Source of the DNA: Lasiodiplodia sp. COLG20
Taxonomy: Eukaryota; Ascomycota; Dothideomycetes; Botryosphaeriales; Botryosphaeriaceae
Length of the DNA: 64,000 nucleotides
NCBI GenBank assembly: GCA_009801085.1
Contig: VNWV01000009.1
Coordinates: 1,168,501 to 1,232,500 of the forward strand
Reading direction: 5' to 3'
Under the pieces are notes generated by a model that was given only the letters and a program-made list of their open reading frames with translations, was not told the DNA's origin and made no database searches. Of the stretch, positions 35,064 to 45,154 are shown in pieces (position 1 is the first letter of the stretch; each line of letters opens with the position of its first letter). A program made the position numbers and the translations under genes.

Positions 35064-36322
35064 GCTCGCTCGACCTAGGTGGCAGCGGGGCCGGGCCAGC
35101 CTCAGCTGTGCTAGTGGAAGGGTGGCTTGCTGAGCAGGCGAATTGGCGAATCCTTCGCTTCAACGGTACGATGTGGCCAGCATCAGGCGGCTAAAAGGCA
35201 CATGATAGCTTCGGCGGGAAGAGGTTAGCAGGTGCTTATTCGCTGTGGTCGGAAATGGAGGTGCCGGGTCGAGCAGGTGCCAAGATATAGAGATGGCGAG
35301 AGGGCGGCGGAGGTGGCGGATTGGCCGGCTGTGGTGACACAGGTAGAGGGGTGCTAGGAGGCAATGGTTCCGAGAGAGCAGTGGTGGACTCCTTGCCGGA
35401 GGGCACTTCCGCACGAGTTGGCTGGAGCGGGACAGTGATTCGTCAAGGGAGAAGTGGCCGGTGGTGAACAACGGTAGTGGTTGCGCAAACCCAGAGACTT
35501 GGTTAAGCTTCGCGAAATCCTGCCCGGAGATCCTGCTGTGTGAGGTGACGGCGAGCGAGTGTCGAGGTCGTGCTCGAGGGGGGAGTGCGAGTCGACGCAG
35601 GCGTGACTGGGACGACGGCATTGCAGGCTATTTCAAAGCAAAACACCCCCGGCTCAGGCTGACTGTGAGCGAAGATGAGACCAGTGAGACTTGCCGAACG
35701 TTTGAAAGCCACGCGAAACACGCAGGGTTCCGGCGCGGCCGCATCCAGCAGCAAAACGAATCAAGGCTGCCGTCGTCGACGACTTGCAGCTGCGGGCTGG
35801 CCGCGATACGAGCACCGGGAGCGGAGGATTGTCATTCTGCATTTGCGGCAGAGGCTGATGCGCTGCCACAGCCTGTTCTTCAGCCGTCTCCGCGTGCCCC
35901 AAGGCTGCGCGCGAACGAAGGGGACATGCTCAAGCGGTCCAGCAAGGGGACCGCTACCGATCACGCAACAGACGGGATGACGCGGTATGCACTGCGCTCG
36001 AACTGGAGGCCGGCCTGAGGCACCGAGAACCCGGTCCGGGTGCCGCCACACCACGGTGCGGAGAAAAGAAACGGGATGCTGTGACGCTCGGCACGATCTC
36101 GCGGCGGTCGATGTTGGAGCTCCTTGCAGGCCGGGGCCGGCAGCCAAGGCTCGTTGCCGCTGGCCCGCCGCCCGGCGGCAACGGTGGCGCCTTCTGGACG
36201 TCGCAACAGAAGACTTCCTGAGCCTCCAGCACAGCACAGCGCGCGGGTCTGTCGCCGGCCCGTGGTCCCAGTCGTCAAGTGCCAGGCCGCCCCTCCAGGC
36301 TTGACACCCGCATTCTTCCAAC
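35064..36322. promoter_or_regulatory. Divergent promoter region, 1.26 kb
   Basis: It separates two divergent genes of unknown function. GC-rich, with long frames open on both strands simultaneously (for example 35461-36018 plus and 35761-36384 minus). None has a family motif and they mask each other, so I read this as non-coding. Confidence 0.45.
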
Positions 36323-37174
36323 ATGCCTGCTCTCGACATCCCCTCCCCCGCGAAGGCCAGGAATGACTCAACCACGTCGACCATATCGCCGCTGCAGATG
36401 CCGCCCGGAGCAGTCCCTGCCCCCTCCCCACAGCAGCCTGCCGTCGAGCAGAAGCCTCCGCAGACGCCTTATGCGGGGAGCGGACAGCCCAGCAGCTATG
36501 CCCCAGACTCGCCGCCCCGCCCACCAGTGTCGCCCATAACGCCCGTCGCGACAATCGCACAGCTGGCGCCCACCGACCCGGCCGACCGCGTGGTCCCTCC
36601 GCCCGCCGTCGAGTTCATCGCCCAGCCGCCCAGCAAGCCCTTCAACGAGAGCGAGAACACGGATGCCATCGCGCTGCGCTCCGCCATTGCGCTGCTGCAG
36701 ATCCAGCGCGACAAGAGCAAGCGCGACATCCAGACGCTCGAGAAGATCAAGAACGCCGCCGTCGCCGAGCCCGAAGCTTTTGTTGAGGAGCTCAAGTCGG
36801 GCCGCCTCAAGCCCAAGCATGCGAAGAACGACCTCCTAGGCCCCACGCTCAATGGCAGTCTGGACAGCGACAGCGATGACGAGGCCCGCTCACCACGCAC
36901 CGCGGCGCCTCCACCGCCTCGATTCGGCCCCGTTCCCGAGCCGCAGAACGTCTTCCGCTGCCCACCCATCAACTGGGCCAAATACCACGTCGTGGGCGAG
37001 TCGCTGGACAAGCTGCACGCCGAGCAGCAGAAGCGGCCCTCGTCCGGAGCGCCTGGGCAGGCGCGGGCTCCAGTCCATGTCATGGCTGCGCCGTATTCTC
37101 CCTTCACCGACCATATCGGCTCGCAGCAGCCGGTGCACGCGCAGACGCGGCGGACGTCGAAGAAGCCTGGCTGA
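36323..37174 (+). CDS. Conserved fungal protein of unknown function
   Basis: A single exon of 283 residues starts MPALDIPSPAKARNDSTTST at 36323. The first 100 residues are Pro/Ser/Gln-rich. A charged helix follows: TDAIALRSAIALLQIQRDKS then KRDIQTLEKIKNAAVAEPEA (about 115-155). A final ordered motif, NVFRCPPINWAKYHVVGESL then DKLHAEQQKRP, sits at about 212-242. This last block looks like the conserved signature of the protein. The end is basic. I do not recognise a domain name and give no function. The order, a disordered N-terminus then a helix then a short aromatic motif, suggests an adaptor or a nuclear complex subunit, but that is only an impression. Confidence 0.75.
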   Translation: MPALDIPSPAKARNDSTTSTISPLQMPPGAVPAPSPQQPAVEQKPPQTPYAGSGQPSSYAPDSPPRPPVSPITPVATIAQLAPTDPADRVVPPPAVEFIAQPPSKPFNESENTDAIALRSAIALLQIQRDKSKRDIQTLEKIKNAAVAEPEAFVEELKSGRLKPKHAKNDLLGPTLNGSLDSDSDDEARSPRTAAPPPPRFGPVPEPQNVFRCPPINWAKYHVVGESLDKLHAEQQKRPSSGAPGQARAPVHVMAAPYSPFTDHIGSQQPVHAQTRRTSKKPG

Positions 37175-38067
37175 GCAGCGTGCCGCGCGGACTGTGGAGA
37201 GCATGCTCTGCATTTTATGAAATGATGAAGTTACGACTCGGTTGCGTTCTAGAAGAAGACATGCGCGCCGCGTCTGTTTAGTTTGGCAAAAAAAGAAGCA
37301 TTCGTGTCGCTTCACCGCCACGGATCGAGAGGCCGAAGGTGGTGGTTTGGGACTGGGACCGCGCGTTTTGCGAGGCTGGGGAGCCACACACAGATCTGCC
37401 CGCGCCCCGGCACAGGCCTCTCGGAATAGAACAGCAGAAAATCTGTGGCGGCATGACATCACATGATAGACTGTAATTGCAAAGATTCGCGCCGTTCCTC
37501 GTTCAAGCTTTTTATCGTGCGTACTCGGTGGGCGCAGCGCAGAACCTGGCTGAACCCTTGCAGCAGGGCTTCGGGTGCCTGAGTGCTCGGAGAGGCGCCG
37601 AGGCGGCCTGAGGCCTGTTTTCGCTGCCAATCGCCCAGACAAAGACCCTGCCACCCGCAGCGCCAGCCCTGCGTGATGACGCCGGCGGCCCTGGACGTGC
37701 GACAAGCCGCCGAATTAGGCCAAGTCACCGGTCTGCGACACGTCAGTAGTCAGCGTTCGCGTTGCCCAACCAGCCCGTTTCTTTTACCGCAGCCTGCTTC
37801 TTGATCTGTGCTTGGAGCTTGCTGTGGCCACTCGACGAGGCGCGGCATTCGTAATGCCTGACATAGCAAGTGATGCCACCCTTCGTGGCTTGGATCTTGC
37901 TAGTGCGGCGTCCAAGACCACCAGAAGCCCAGCCTCCAATATAATAGTGGCACGGTATCCTGTTTTTGTTCCACATCCATCACTACAATAACAGGTCTTT
38001 GTTCGACAGACACCTCGCAACTTTCTACCACCTACAACCTTAATTCCTCGACACTCAACACCACACC
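37175..38067. other. Intergenic, 0.9 kb
   Basis: It holds the end of the previous gene and the leader of the SUR7-family gene, with an A/C-rich run (about 38000-38060) before its ATG. The minus frame at 36890-37705 is a shadow that runs through the previous gene. Confidence 0.5.
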
Positions 38068-38994
38068 ATGCGGCCGTCCGCGATATTCCCGGCGCTCTGC
38101 GCCATCGCCGCGCTCATTCTGGGCTTCCTCTGCATCTTCGCTGGCCACAAGAAGGACTTCATGGAGGATTACCACATCCTGACGCTCAACACCAGCCGCA
38201 TCGGGCAGAACGTGCTCAGCGAGCTGGATTCCTCCAGCTCCAGCAGCTCGAGCAACAGTGTGCTCAGCTGGATCCAGAACGCCACGTCGAGCATCTCCTC
38301 GGACATCACCGACGAGCTCAACGACGCCGTCAACAGCGTCGTCGAGTCGATCGCCGAGGATCTCGGGCTGCAGGACTTCTACTCGGCGCATCTGATGGAC
38401 TACTGCTGGGGCGACTACACGCCGCAGGCCGTGGCCAACTCGACGGTCCACGCCGACCAGATCCACAAGAACGTGAGCGGCTGCTCCAACAGCACCGCCA
38501 TGTTCCACTTCGACCCCACCGAGGTGCTCGAGCGCTCGCTGAACGAGTCGGGGCTCGGCATCACGCTCGACGATCTCAACTGGCCCGACGACATCCAGCA
38601 GGGCCTCGACGCGTTGCGCATCGCCTACAAGGCCATGTTCGTGCTCTACTGCGTCGCCGTCGGCCTGTCCTTCCTCGTCCTGGCCGGCTCCGTGGCCGGC
38701 ATCTTCCTCACCGGCGGCCGCCTGTCTGCCTTTATCAACGTCATGCTCGCCATCCTCGCTTTCCTGGCTTTCGGCATCGCCAGTGCCATCGCCACGGCCG
38801 TGGCGGTCAAGGGCAGTGATGTTATCAACCAATACGGCAGCGACATTGGTATCCAGGCGCACCGCGGTGGCAAGTTCATGGCCATCTCGTGGGCGGGCAC
38901 CGGCGTGTTGTTCCTGGCCATCCTGGCGTGGTGTGTTGAGTGCTGCATCGGCCGCAGGCACACCAAGAGGAGGACCTTCGCCGAGAAGCCGTGA
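38068..38994 (+). CDS. SUR7/PalI-family membrane protein
   Basis: A single exon of 308 residues starts MRPSAIFPALCAIAALILGF, giving an N-terminal signal-anchor helix. A long extracellular loop of about 160 residues carries the family signature SAHLMDYCWGDYTPQAVANS, paired Cys and several N-x-S/T glycosylation sites (NTS, NAT, NST, NVS, NES). Three more helices follow at about 190-215, 220-250 and 270-292, then a short basic tail. Four helices with this loop match the SUR7/PalI family (pfam SUR7). Members organise plasma-membrane eisosomes (Sur7) or act in pH sensing (PalI/Rim9). The length is that of the SUR7-like group, not of the much longer PalI proteins with disordered tails. A cortical membrane role is inferred. 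Confidence 0.87.
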   Translation: MRPSAIFPALCAIAALILGFLCIFAGHKKDFMEDYHILTLNTSRIGQNVLSELDSSSSSSSSNSVLSWIQNATSSISSDITDELNDAVNSVVESIAEDLGLQDFYSAHLMDYCWGDYTPQAVANSTVHADQIHKNVSGCSNSTAMFHFDPTEVLERSLNESGLGITLDDLNWPDDIQQGLDALRIAYKAMFVLYCVAVGLSFLVLAGSVAGIFLTGGRLSAFINVMLAILAFLAFGIASAIATAVAVKGSDVINQYGSDIGIQAHRGGKFMAISWAGTGVLFLAILAWCVECCIGRRHTKRRTFAEKP

Positions 38995-39588
38995 GAAAGG
39001 AAAGATTACTCATGAACTATTTTGACGATGACGAATAAAGAGAAATCGTGGATATGAGGAATTACGAGAGCCGGGGTTCCATTTTGTCTATACATACCCT
39101 CCTGTTCAGGCGGCTGTTGTGGCCTGCTACGATTTGGCGCTGGATTTGAATTGCCTTTTTAGATACCCTCCTATCAGGAGTACAGCGTGGTTACTTAAAC
39201 CATTATTTCTAATTTTTTTTAAACTGTACTTGCATTCCTCGCTCCCGTGTCTATTGAAATCCCCACTCGCTGCGAAATGGGTATAATGCTAAGTTACTAG
39301 ACACGTCCTAGTAATTACTCGAGCCTTCCTGATGCCAAAAAATAAAAACGCCTGCCTGCCTGCTTTTGCTAATGAAGCAAGAGAGCGATTCCCCGCAATT
39401 TCCATCCAGAAAGTTCCCGTAGTGTACCCCTGATCTCCGTTCCAGTGTCAGATACCCCCCTCCTCGCCCCGTGCAGGTACTGTCCTACCCACCACATCCT
39501 ACATTCGATCCTGGGCCCGTATCCCAACACATTAACCACCCCATCCCAACCGAAGAGTAAAATGAAAGACCAGACGAAAAGTCGTCAA
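38995..39588. other. Intergenic between convergent genes, 0.6 kb
   Basis: It holds the 3' ends of the SUR7-like and Cys-rich genes and is AT-rich in the middle. The pentamer-rich text ACCCTCCT occurs twice (about 39096 and 39165). No gene is seen. Confidence 0.5.
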
Positions 39589-40356
39589 TCATCCCATAAC
39601 CATCTCCTCGCCTTCGTGCTCGCCCTGCCCGTCACGGTTGGCAACTCGGCCGCCGCCACCTTCGCCCAATGCCACGCAATCGAAGCACCACGTCTCTCCC
39701 TCGGGTCCGCTCTCGATGCAGCATTCCCGGCAGATCTTCCTGCGGTTGTTCTCGCCGTCGACGCCCTGACCGTTGGTGTAGCTACCACATCCGATGCCTT
39801 GCTCGCACACGCGCATGCAGATGTAGCAAGTGCGCGCGCCGCAGGCCGTGCAGGCCGAGTAGTTGTCCAGGTCGCGCTTTTGCTTCGGGGCGCGGTGGCA
39901 GCAGTGGCAGGCGGTGAGATCGGCGGTTGCTGGTCTCGTTATTATTGCTGGTGATGTCGCGGGAGGTAGGCGAGAGACGGGACGGTGCTTGTCGAGAGTG
40001 ACGGGCGACTGGCGGGCATGGTGAGCGGTGCGACGCGAGTGGGCGAATATGCGGGCGTGCTGTTTTCGGCGAGGAGGGGAGGGGTAGAGAGCGGTTGGGT
40101 CGGCCGAGGAGTAGGGATAGTCGACGGGATTATGGTGGTGCGGCGGGAGGATCTTGATGTTTTTGAGGGGTCTACTTCTGGTTAGAGTCGGGGGCGTGTT
40201 CGGTGGTTGTTTCCAGGGTCCAGCTTACACAGTGTTGGTGGTGTATTCGTCGCTGGCGCCGCGTTTCCTCTTGCCCAGGTGGTCGGCCGAGTGCTGATTG
40301 CTGTCGGTGGGAGGAGAGTAGTCGGCCGTCTTGAAGATGTCGTCGGTAAGGTACAT
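39589..40356 (-). CDS. Cys-rich (zinc-binding-like) conserved protein, two exons
   Basis: Exon 1 is 40229-40356 or longer and exon 2 is 39589-40177, with a 51-nt intron (GTAAGC...AACCAG). Exon 2 has no start codon of its own before its Cys-rich part, so the gene is seen only when spliced. The product from the ATG at 40356 has 238 residues: MYLTDDIFKTADYSPPTDSN, KRKRGASDEYTTNT, then a disordered middle. The Cys cluster follows as CHCCHRAPKQKRDLDNYSAC, CGARTCYICMRVCEQGIGCG and RKICRECCIESGPEGETWCF-DC. The paired CxxC spacing resembles a RING- or treble-clef-like zinc site. The open frame continues upstream to about 40500 with convincing text (PTRRIACTQDALFIKPNSRR), so the true start is probably an upstream ATG or exon that I cannot place. 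Function unknown. Confidence 0.72.
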
Positions 40357-40842
40357 GTTGCGGAGTTTGGGGCGACGGCGGGAATTGGGTTTGATGAAGA
40401 GAGCGTCTTGGGTGCAGGCGATGCGTCGTGTTGGAGTGTTGAAGGAGTGGGTTGCACGAAGCCGCCGGGGTTCGGGCACAAGAGAAGGAAAGGCTGGCGG
40501 CTAGACGTGTGCGGAGGCAGCAGCTGGCAGATGACCGTGATGGCGGATGAGTAGAGAGGAACGCAGCTGGCTCGAGCGCTCCGCCGCAACCCCCGACGAC
40601 TCGCCGCCTCGACAGCTTTCTCCTGCCTTCGCCGACTCCTGACTGCAGCGTGCACTCCGCCAATTGGTTGCGAGCTGCCACCTGCGCCTCGCATTCTGCC
40701 ACAACAAACATCCCTTGTTTGGGCTGCAACTAGCCCCGATTCACCTTCACGAAATGACAGGCTGACACACATTCATTACTACTACACTGCGATCAGCAAA
40801 GACCAATCAATGCTTCATGGACACCCTCCAATTGCGCCTAAT
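40357..40842. other. Gap between two minus-strand genes; may hold a missing 5' exon
   Basis: The part 40357-40500 is open in the frame of the Cys-rich gene and probably codes its N-terminus. The remainder holds the 3' end of the HVA1/TUDOR gene. A long frame at 40182-40772 lies in another phase and has no resemblance. Confidence 0.45.
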
Positions 40843-41832
40843 TCAATCGAAGTAGACGGCTTCCGGCTTATGCACGCAGATCTTCCCCGACGAATTGCTT
40901 TTCAGCACAATCCTCGGATCATCTTCGCTGGCCTTCACATCTTTGCCCTCGACCTTCTTCTGCTCCTTCGCGATCTCAATGACCTCCCCGTCAACCCAGC
41001 CGGGCATTGACTTCCAGTGCACCTGCTGTCCCTTTTCCGGGAGCCGATTGTTCGAACCCTGCTCCGCAGGCGCATCGGCTTTGTCGTGCCGGGAACCGAC
41101 GGTATCCTTCTGCTTCCCTTTGCCGGAATTGCTTTTTTGCTTCTTATTGGCAGGTGAATCTGCTTTTGCAGGCCGTCCGCGCTTCCTTCCTTTTGGGGTG
41201 TTCTCCTCATCTTCCGTCCCGTCTTTTTCGGAACCTGCTGAAGTTTCGCCGTCGTCGTCTTCGACATACTCTCCGTCATCGTCGTTTTCTTCCTCAGCCG
41301 GGCCGTCCTCAACTGCAGCCTTCTCGTTTTGCTTCTTGACAGCGTACTCCTCATCCTCTTCCTCGCTTGCTTTCTTCCGACTCTGTTTGGCATTCTCAGT
41401 ATTGCCGACAAACTGTTTCCCTTCCTTGCTCTCTTCTTGCTTCTTCTCATCCGTCGCCTCCTTCTCTTCCTCAGTCATGTTCTCCCATGCTTTCTTAGGG
41501 AGGTAACGCTTCTGCGTGCCATCATCCTGCTTCGCGTGTGCGCTGCCCTCCTTGGTCTGCCAGTCTTCCTCGCCCCACTTGGAAAGGTGCTGTTGCGATT
41601 CATCTTGATCCTTCTTGTCGGTCGTGTAGTCCCCGCCACGCTTCTTGTATTCCGAGGCCATCATTTGCGCCTGGCGTTCGCATCAGCTATCGGCTAAGCT
41701 ACAGCTTCTCACAATGTCTCTTACCTTGCGCGCAGACCATTGGCCAGGTGCACCTCCTTTGTCACTCTGGTGAATCTCTTCCTTGACTTCATCGCGAAGC
41801 TCAGGGTCGGTATATTTGTCCTTGGAAGGCAT
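40843..41832 (-). CDS. DUF5872 plus HVA1 TUDOR-domain protein
   Basis: Two exons, 41725-41832 and 40843-41670 (54-nt intron), give 311 residues. The N-terminus MPSKDKYTDPELRDEVKEEI, then GGAPGQWSARKAQMMASEYK, matches the DUF5872 module. A long Glu/Asp/Lys-rich disordered stretch with KGRKRGRPAKAD (AT-hook-like) fills residues 100-235. The C-terminal 65 residues, KGQQVHWKSMPGWVDGEVIE to ICVHKPEAVYFD, match the small domain named 'hypervirulence associated protein, TUDOR' (PF11160). That domain was named after a Cryptococcus gene; it occurs widely in fungi and bacteria and says nothing by itself about virulence. The GRP core and Lys-rich middle suggest nuclear or nucleic-acid contact, which is inference. 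Confidence 0.86.
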
Positions 41833-42553
41833 GTTGAAGATGGCCGTCGTGTTTAATGGACGGTGTGCGAGGCGTTTCAGCTTTGGGCGACAACAAGGAC
41901 GTGATAAGCTAACGACAACAGGAAGGCGTTGCAAGAGCATGTTCTAGGTACGAGTTGCCTGCGCAATCAACGAAATTTAACCCTCGGCGGCTGGTCTTGC
42001 AGCCATGCCGTCATAGACTCACGCCATCATCACACAGCATCATCGTCGGCAAAGAGGAAGACTGGTCCATCATCAGAAGTACATATGGCCTCCAGGAACG
42101 ACATCCTGTCGATGATGCAGTGATCGGCGTGGTCCCTTGCGCTAGGCCAGCTCGGGCATCGCGCATTCGCCCTCCAGATCGCATCGCGTTGCTGCGCGCC
42201 ATCAATCACTTTCCCCCTTGAGACTACATGAAGCTTGGATTTGGAAGTCTATGCTATCACTGGCGTCGGTCGAATGTCATAAGATGACGACAACGCCATT
42301 TCAGAGTCCAGCATCCTGAAGTAGGATAGCAGGCTCAAGAGAATACTGGGAGGCGATTCAGCTAGTTATCTTCGCCCCGATTTCATAACGTATTAACTAG
42401 ATTGTGGCATAGCAGAAAGAAGCGAGCTCAATCCAATTGCAACTTAAAGAGTGGCGTTGGTATTGAATTTACGAATTGAATAGGTCCTGGACGTAGCGCT
42501 CACATTAAGATCGCTGCAAATTCACAGAGAGCTTTGCGTCTTCGTTCAAGCTC
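41833..42553. other. Intergenic, 0.7 kb
   Basis: Upstream region of the HVA1 gene and 3' side of the EthD gene. No gene is seen. Confidence 0.5.
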
Positions 42554-43539
42554 TTACGATATGTCATTGAAAACGGGCTGGTGGGTTTTGTCAAACTGCC
42601 ATTCGATCAGTATAATCCTCGGCTATCGTCGTTGGAGAAGAGAACTTACGCTGAAGCCATCAGCCACACTGGCAACCAACACCTCTTTGGTGAACAACAC
42701 AAACGAATTCCCCACATCAACCTTTCCCTGCTTCTCAAACGCCTTCTGTGCCTTCCGAAAAGCCCCGACCGCAGTTGGATCCTTCAGATAAATCTTGTAC
42801 ACCAATGCATACTTCGGCAAATCTGCACCGCCAAAATACGACGACGGGTCGAACTCCGGGATGGTCAATCCCACATTGACCAACCATCTCCACACCTCAT
42901 GCCTCGTCTCCACCTCCAATGCCTCCCTAAGTAGTGGCGTGATGACCTTTTCCGCCTGCGCACCATCTTTTTCACCTCCCGGCAGCGCCACAAAATACAG
43001 TGCCGTCGTGGCATGCCTTCCCGCCGCCTCATCCACCTCGACCGCGCCCTCCCCCAAGTCGGTCGTCAGAGGAAGCGGCTTCTCGAAAGCCATGAGGTTG
43101 ATGCTGGCCTCGAGATCGGCGAAGTGCAGGGCATCTGGCCCGACGGTCGTACGCACGTGCTCGGAGCCGAAGTTGTGCAGCATGTGGTCGAGGTCCTTGA
43201 ACCAGAGCTCCGTCGCATCGTCGCGGCCGACCCAGGAGTGGTTGGCGTTCGGCGGGGCTTTGCCACCAGTCGTTGGCTTGCGGGCGCCAAACGCGCTTTC
43301 GAAGACGTGGGACTGGATGTATTTGCTGCTCTTGAACATTAATGGTATAGTCACGACATCTCGAATGCAGGAACGCACTAAGGTTTGAGATTCGGATCTT
43401 CTGGAGCATCAGCAATGGACCCGTGGACCTGGTAATGATAGTCGAGGAACTCTTTGTGTGTCATGTCCGGCTTGCGACGGGTGGCAGCTATTTGCTTGAT
43501 GAGAGGGTATCGGCTTGTGGTGGTACCTTGAGAGGCCAT
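42554..43539 (-). CDS. EthD-domain (dimeric alpha/beta barrel) protein
   Basis: Three exons, 43379-43539, 42650-43325 and 42554-42595, give 292 residues. The first exon reads MASQGTTTSRYPLIKQIAAT then RRKPDMTHKEFLDYHYQVHG, the usual EthD opening. The junction rebuilds NLKPYKYIQSHVFESAFG. A last 14-codon exon adds FDKTHQPVFNDIS after VASVADGFS; without it the frame would run into intron sequence. A second barrel-like half is suggested by PKYALVYKIYLKDPTAVGAF. EthD proteins are small ferredoxin-fold barrels found next to degradative or biosynthetic oxidoreductases; several fungal relatives catalyse decarboxylation or cyclisation. No catalytic residue can be named. It stands at the left end of the enzyme group running to 52.2 kb. 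Confidence 0.84.
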
Positions 43540-44032
43540 TGTTCCTCTGCTTTTTCAGAAACGACTTGTTGGGATTAGCTACACAGAAGCTCGAATGCCT
43601 TTTGCAAAAACAATTAGCTCTATGTTTGAAATCGCGGGGTCTCTGCGCGAGTTAAAAGTGTCCTCCGCATTAACCCGCCCCCCTCCTATATGATTATAAG
43701 GAGTCGGCAACGCAGTTGTGGACCACACAGCCGCATGTCCTCCGGGATGTGGGCCACACTGAGTATTCGATAATCTTGTCTTAATAGGCAAGTCAGCTGC
43801 GATCGGAAACGCTACATGTAGAAGAGCAAGACTTGATGCGGGCGCTGTCGGCCGAGACAGCCGTCGGCCGACAAAGTCCAAACAGTCACTCTAATTGAAC
43901 AATATTCGTGGTGGGCGTAAGCTTACATCACTGATTTTTGCTTCGTGGTGGTGATGCGTATATCTTTAAAAATGAACATCTTTTTATACTCTAAAAGGGC
44001 TGGGTACTCTTGGCCTGGGCATCCATACACTC
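43540..44032. other. Intergenic, 0.5 kb
   Basis: Upstream region of the EthD gene and 3' end of the flavin oxidoreductase gene. It contains two adjacent TCGGCCGA-type palindromes near 43848-43872 (GTCGGCCGAGAC and CGTCGGCCGACA). Nothing coding is seen. Confidence 0.5.
43848..43872. promoter_or_regulatory. Pair of TCGGCCGA palindromes upstream of EthD gene
   Basis: Two copies of the octamer TCGGCCGA lie about 14 bp apart, about 310 bp upstream of the EthD start. Paired CGG/CCG half-sites of this kind are the usual targets of Zn2Cys6 fungal regulators. A regulator has not been identified, so this is only a candidate site. Confidence 0.35.
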
Positions 44033-45154
44033 TCAAGCACCAACCTTGGCTTTCTCAAAGCTCTCGCTGAAAGGATAGTCCAGGTAACCCTTCTCCTGCA
44101 TCGGCGTGTAGAAGGTTGACCGATCGTACGCATTCGGCTCGAGACCATTCTCCAGCCTGTACACCAAGTCGGGCGTCGACAGGAAGTACCTGCCGAACAC
44201 GACGCCGACATCCCAGTCCTTGTACTCGTCGTCGACGGCCTTCTTCGCCGAGTCTGCCTTAAAACCGCCGGCAACCAGCACTGGCTTGTCCTTTCCCCAC
44301 GCCTCAAGCGCGAACTCAATGCCCTCCTTCTTCTCAGTGTCGACGTTGTTCACGACGCGGGACTCGACGACGTGCAGATAACCCAAGCCCATCTCCCTCA
44401 ATGCCTTGATGAGGTAGGTGAACTGCGGCACTGGGTCTTCCATCTTCATGGCTTGGAACGTGCTCCACGGGCTCAACCTTATACCGACCTTGTCCGCATC
44501 TCCAACAGCCTTCACCACCTCCTTCACCACCTCGATCGCAAACCGCGCCCTCCCTTCCACACTCCCACCCCACTTATCCGTCCGCCTGTTGCAAGTATCC
44601 TGCAAGAACTGATCGACCAAATACCCATTCGCGCCATGGATCTCGACGCCATCGAACCCGGCCTCAACCGCCCTCCTCGCCGCGGCCCCAAAATCGCGCA
44701 CCGCCTCCCAAACCTCGTCCTCGCTCACCTCCCTCGGCGTCGGCGCGCCCTCTCCCATCGGCACCGCGCTCGCGCTCACGAACGGGTGGCCCCCTTCCCT
44801 CTCCAGCACCGCCGGGTCCGCCGCGCGGCCGGGCGCCCACAGCTGGCAGACGATGCGGCAGCCGGCGGCGTGCACAGCGGCGGTGATTTCCTGCCAGGCG
44901 GCGACGTGCGCGGGCGCCCAGAGGCCCGGCGCGTGCGGCATGCCGCCGTGGCGCGCCGAGATCTGGCACGCCTCGCCGATGATGAGCGTGCCCGCGTAGC
45001 ACGACCGCTGCCGGTAGTACGACACGGCCATGGGCAGCGGCGTGTGGTCGGCCGTGTTGCGGAGCCGCGTGAGCGGCGCCATGACGATGCGGTGCGCCGT
45101 GGTGACGCCGGCGATGCGGAGGGGCTGGAAGAGCTTGGTCGAGCTGTCGGCCAT
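44033..45154 (-). CDS. Old yellow enzyme family NADH:flavin oxidoreductase
   Basis: A single exon of 373 residues, start MADSSTKLFQPLRIAGVTTA at 45154. It has the complete OYE barrel: RIVMAPLTRLRN with the flavin-contacting Thr29, GEACQISARHGG, the substrate-binding His173 and Asn176 in EIHGANGYLVDQFLQDTCNR with Tyr178 as the likely proton donor, SPWSTFQAM, and the FMN phosphate region LVAGGF and GVVFGRYFLSTPDLVYRL. FMN and NAD(P)H reduce activated C=C bonds of enones in this family. Length equals the family norm (about 370). Closest in feel to fungal 12-oxophytodienoate-reductase-like enzymes, some of which work in secondary metabolism. The third positions in the first half are strongly G/C. 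It neighbours EthD and the 2OG oxygenase. Confidence 0.93.
   Translation of the reverse strand: MADSSTKLFQPLRIAGVTTAHRIVMAPLTRLRNTADHTPLPMAVSYYRQRSCYAGTLIIGEACQISARHGGMPHAPGLWAPAHVAAWQEITAAVHAAGCRIVCQLWAPGRAADPAVLEREGGHPFVSASAVPMGEGAPTPREVSEDEVWEAVRDFGAAARRAVEAGFDGVEIHGANGYLVDQFLQDTCNRRTDKWGGSVEGRARFAIEVVKEVVKAVGDADKVGIRLSPWSTFQAMKMEDPVPQFTYLIKALREMGLGYLHVVESRVVNNVDTEKKEGIEFALEAWGKDKPVLVAGGFKADSAKKAVDDEYKDWDVGVVFGRYFLSTPDLVYRLENGLEPNAYDRSTFYTPMQEKGYLDYPFSESFEKAKVGA

Noticed and set aside
35461..36384. Long frames on both strands between two divergent genes
   Set aside because: They mask each other and show no conserved motif; best read as GC-rich promoter DNA.
13733..38994. palC and the SUR7/PalI-family gene as a linked pH-sensing locus
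   Set aside because: They lie 22 kb apart with many unrelated genes between, and the second protein looks like SUR7 rather than PalI.
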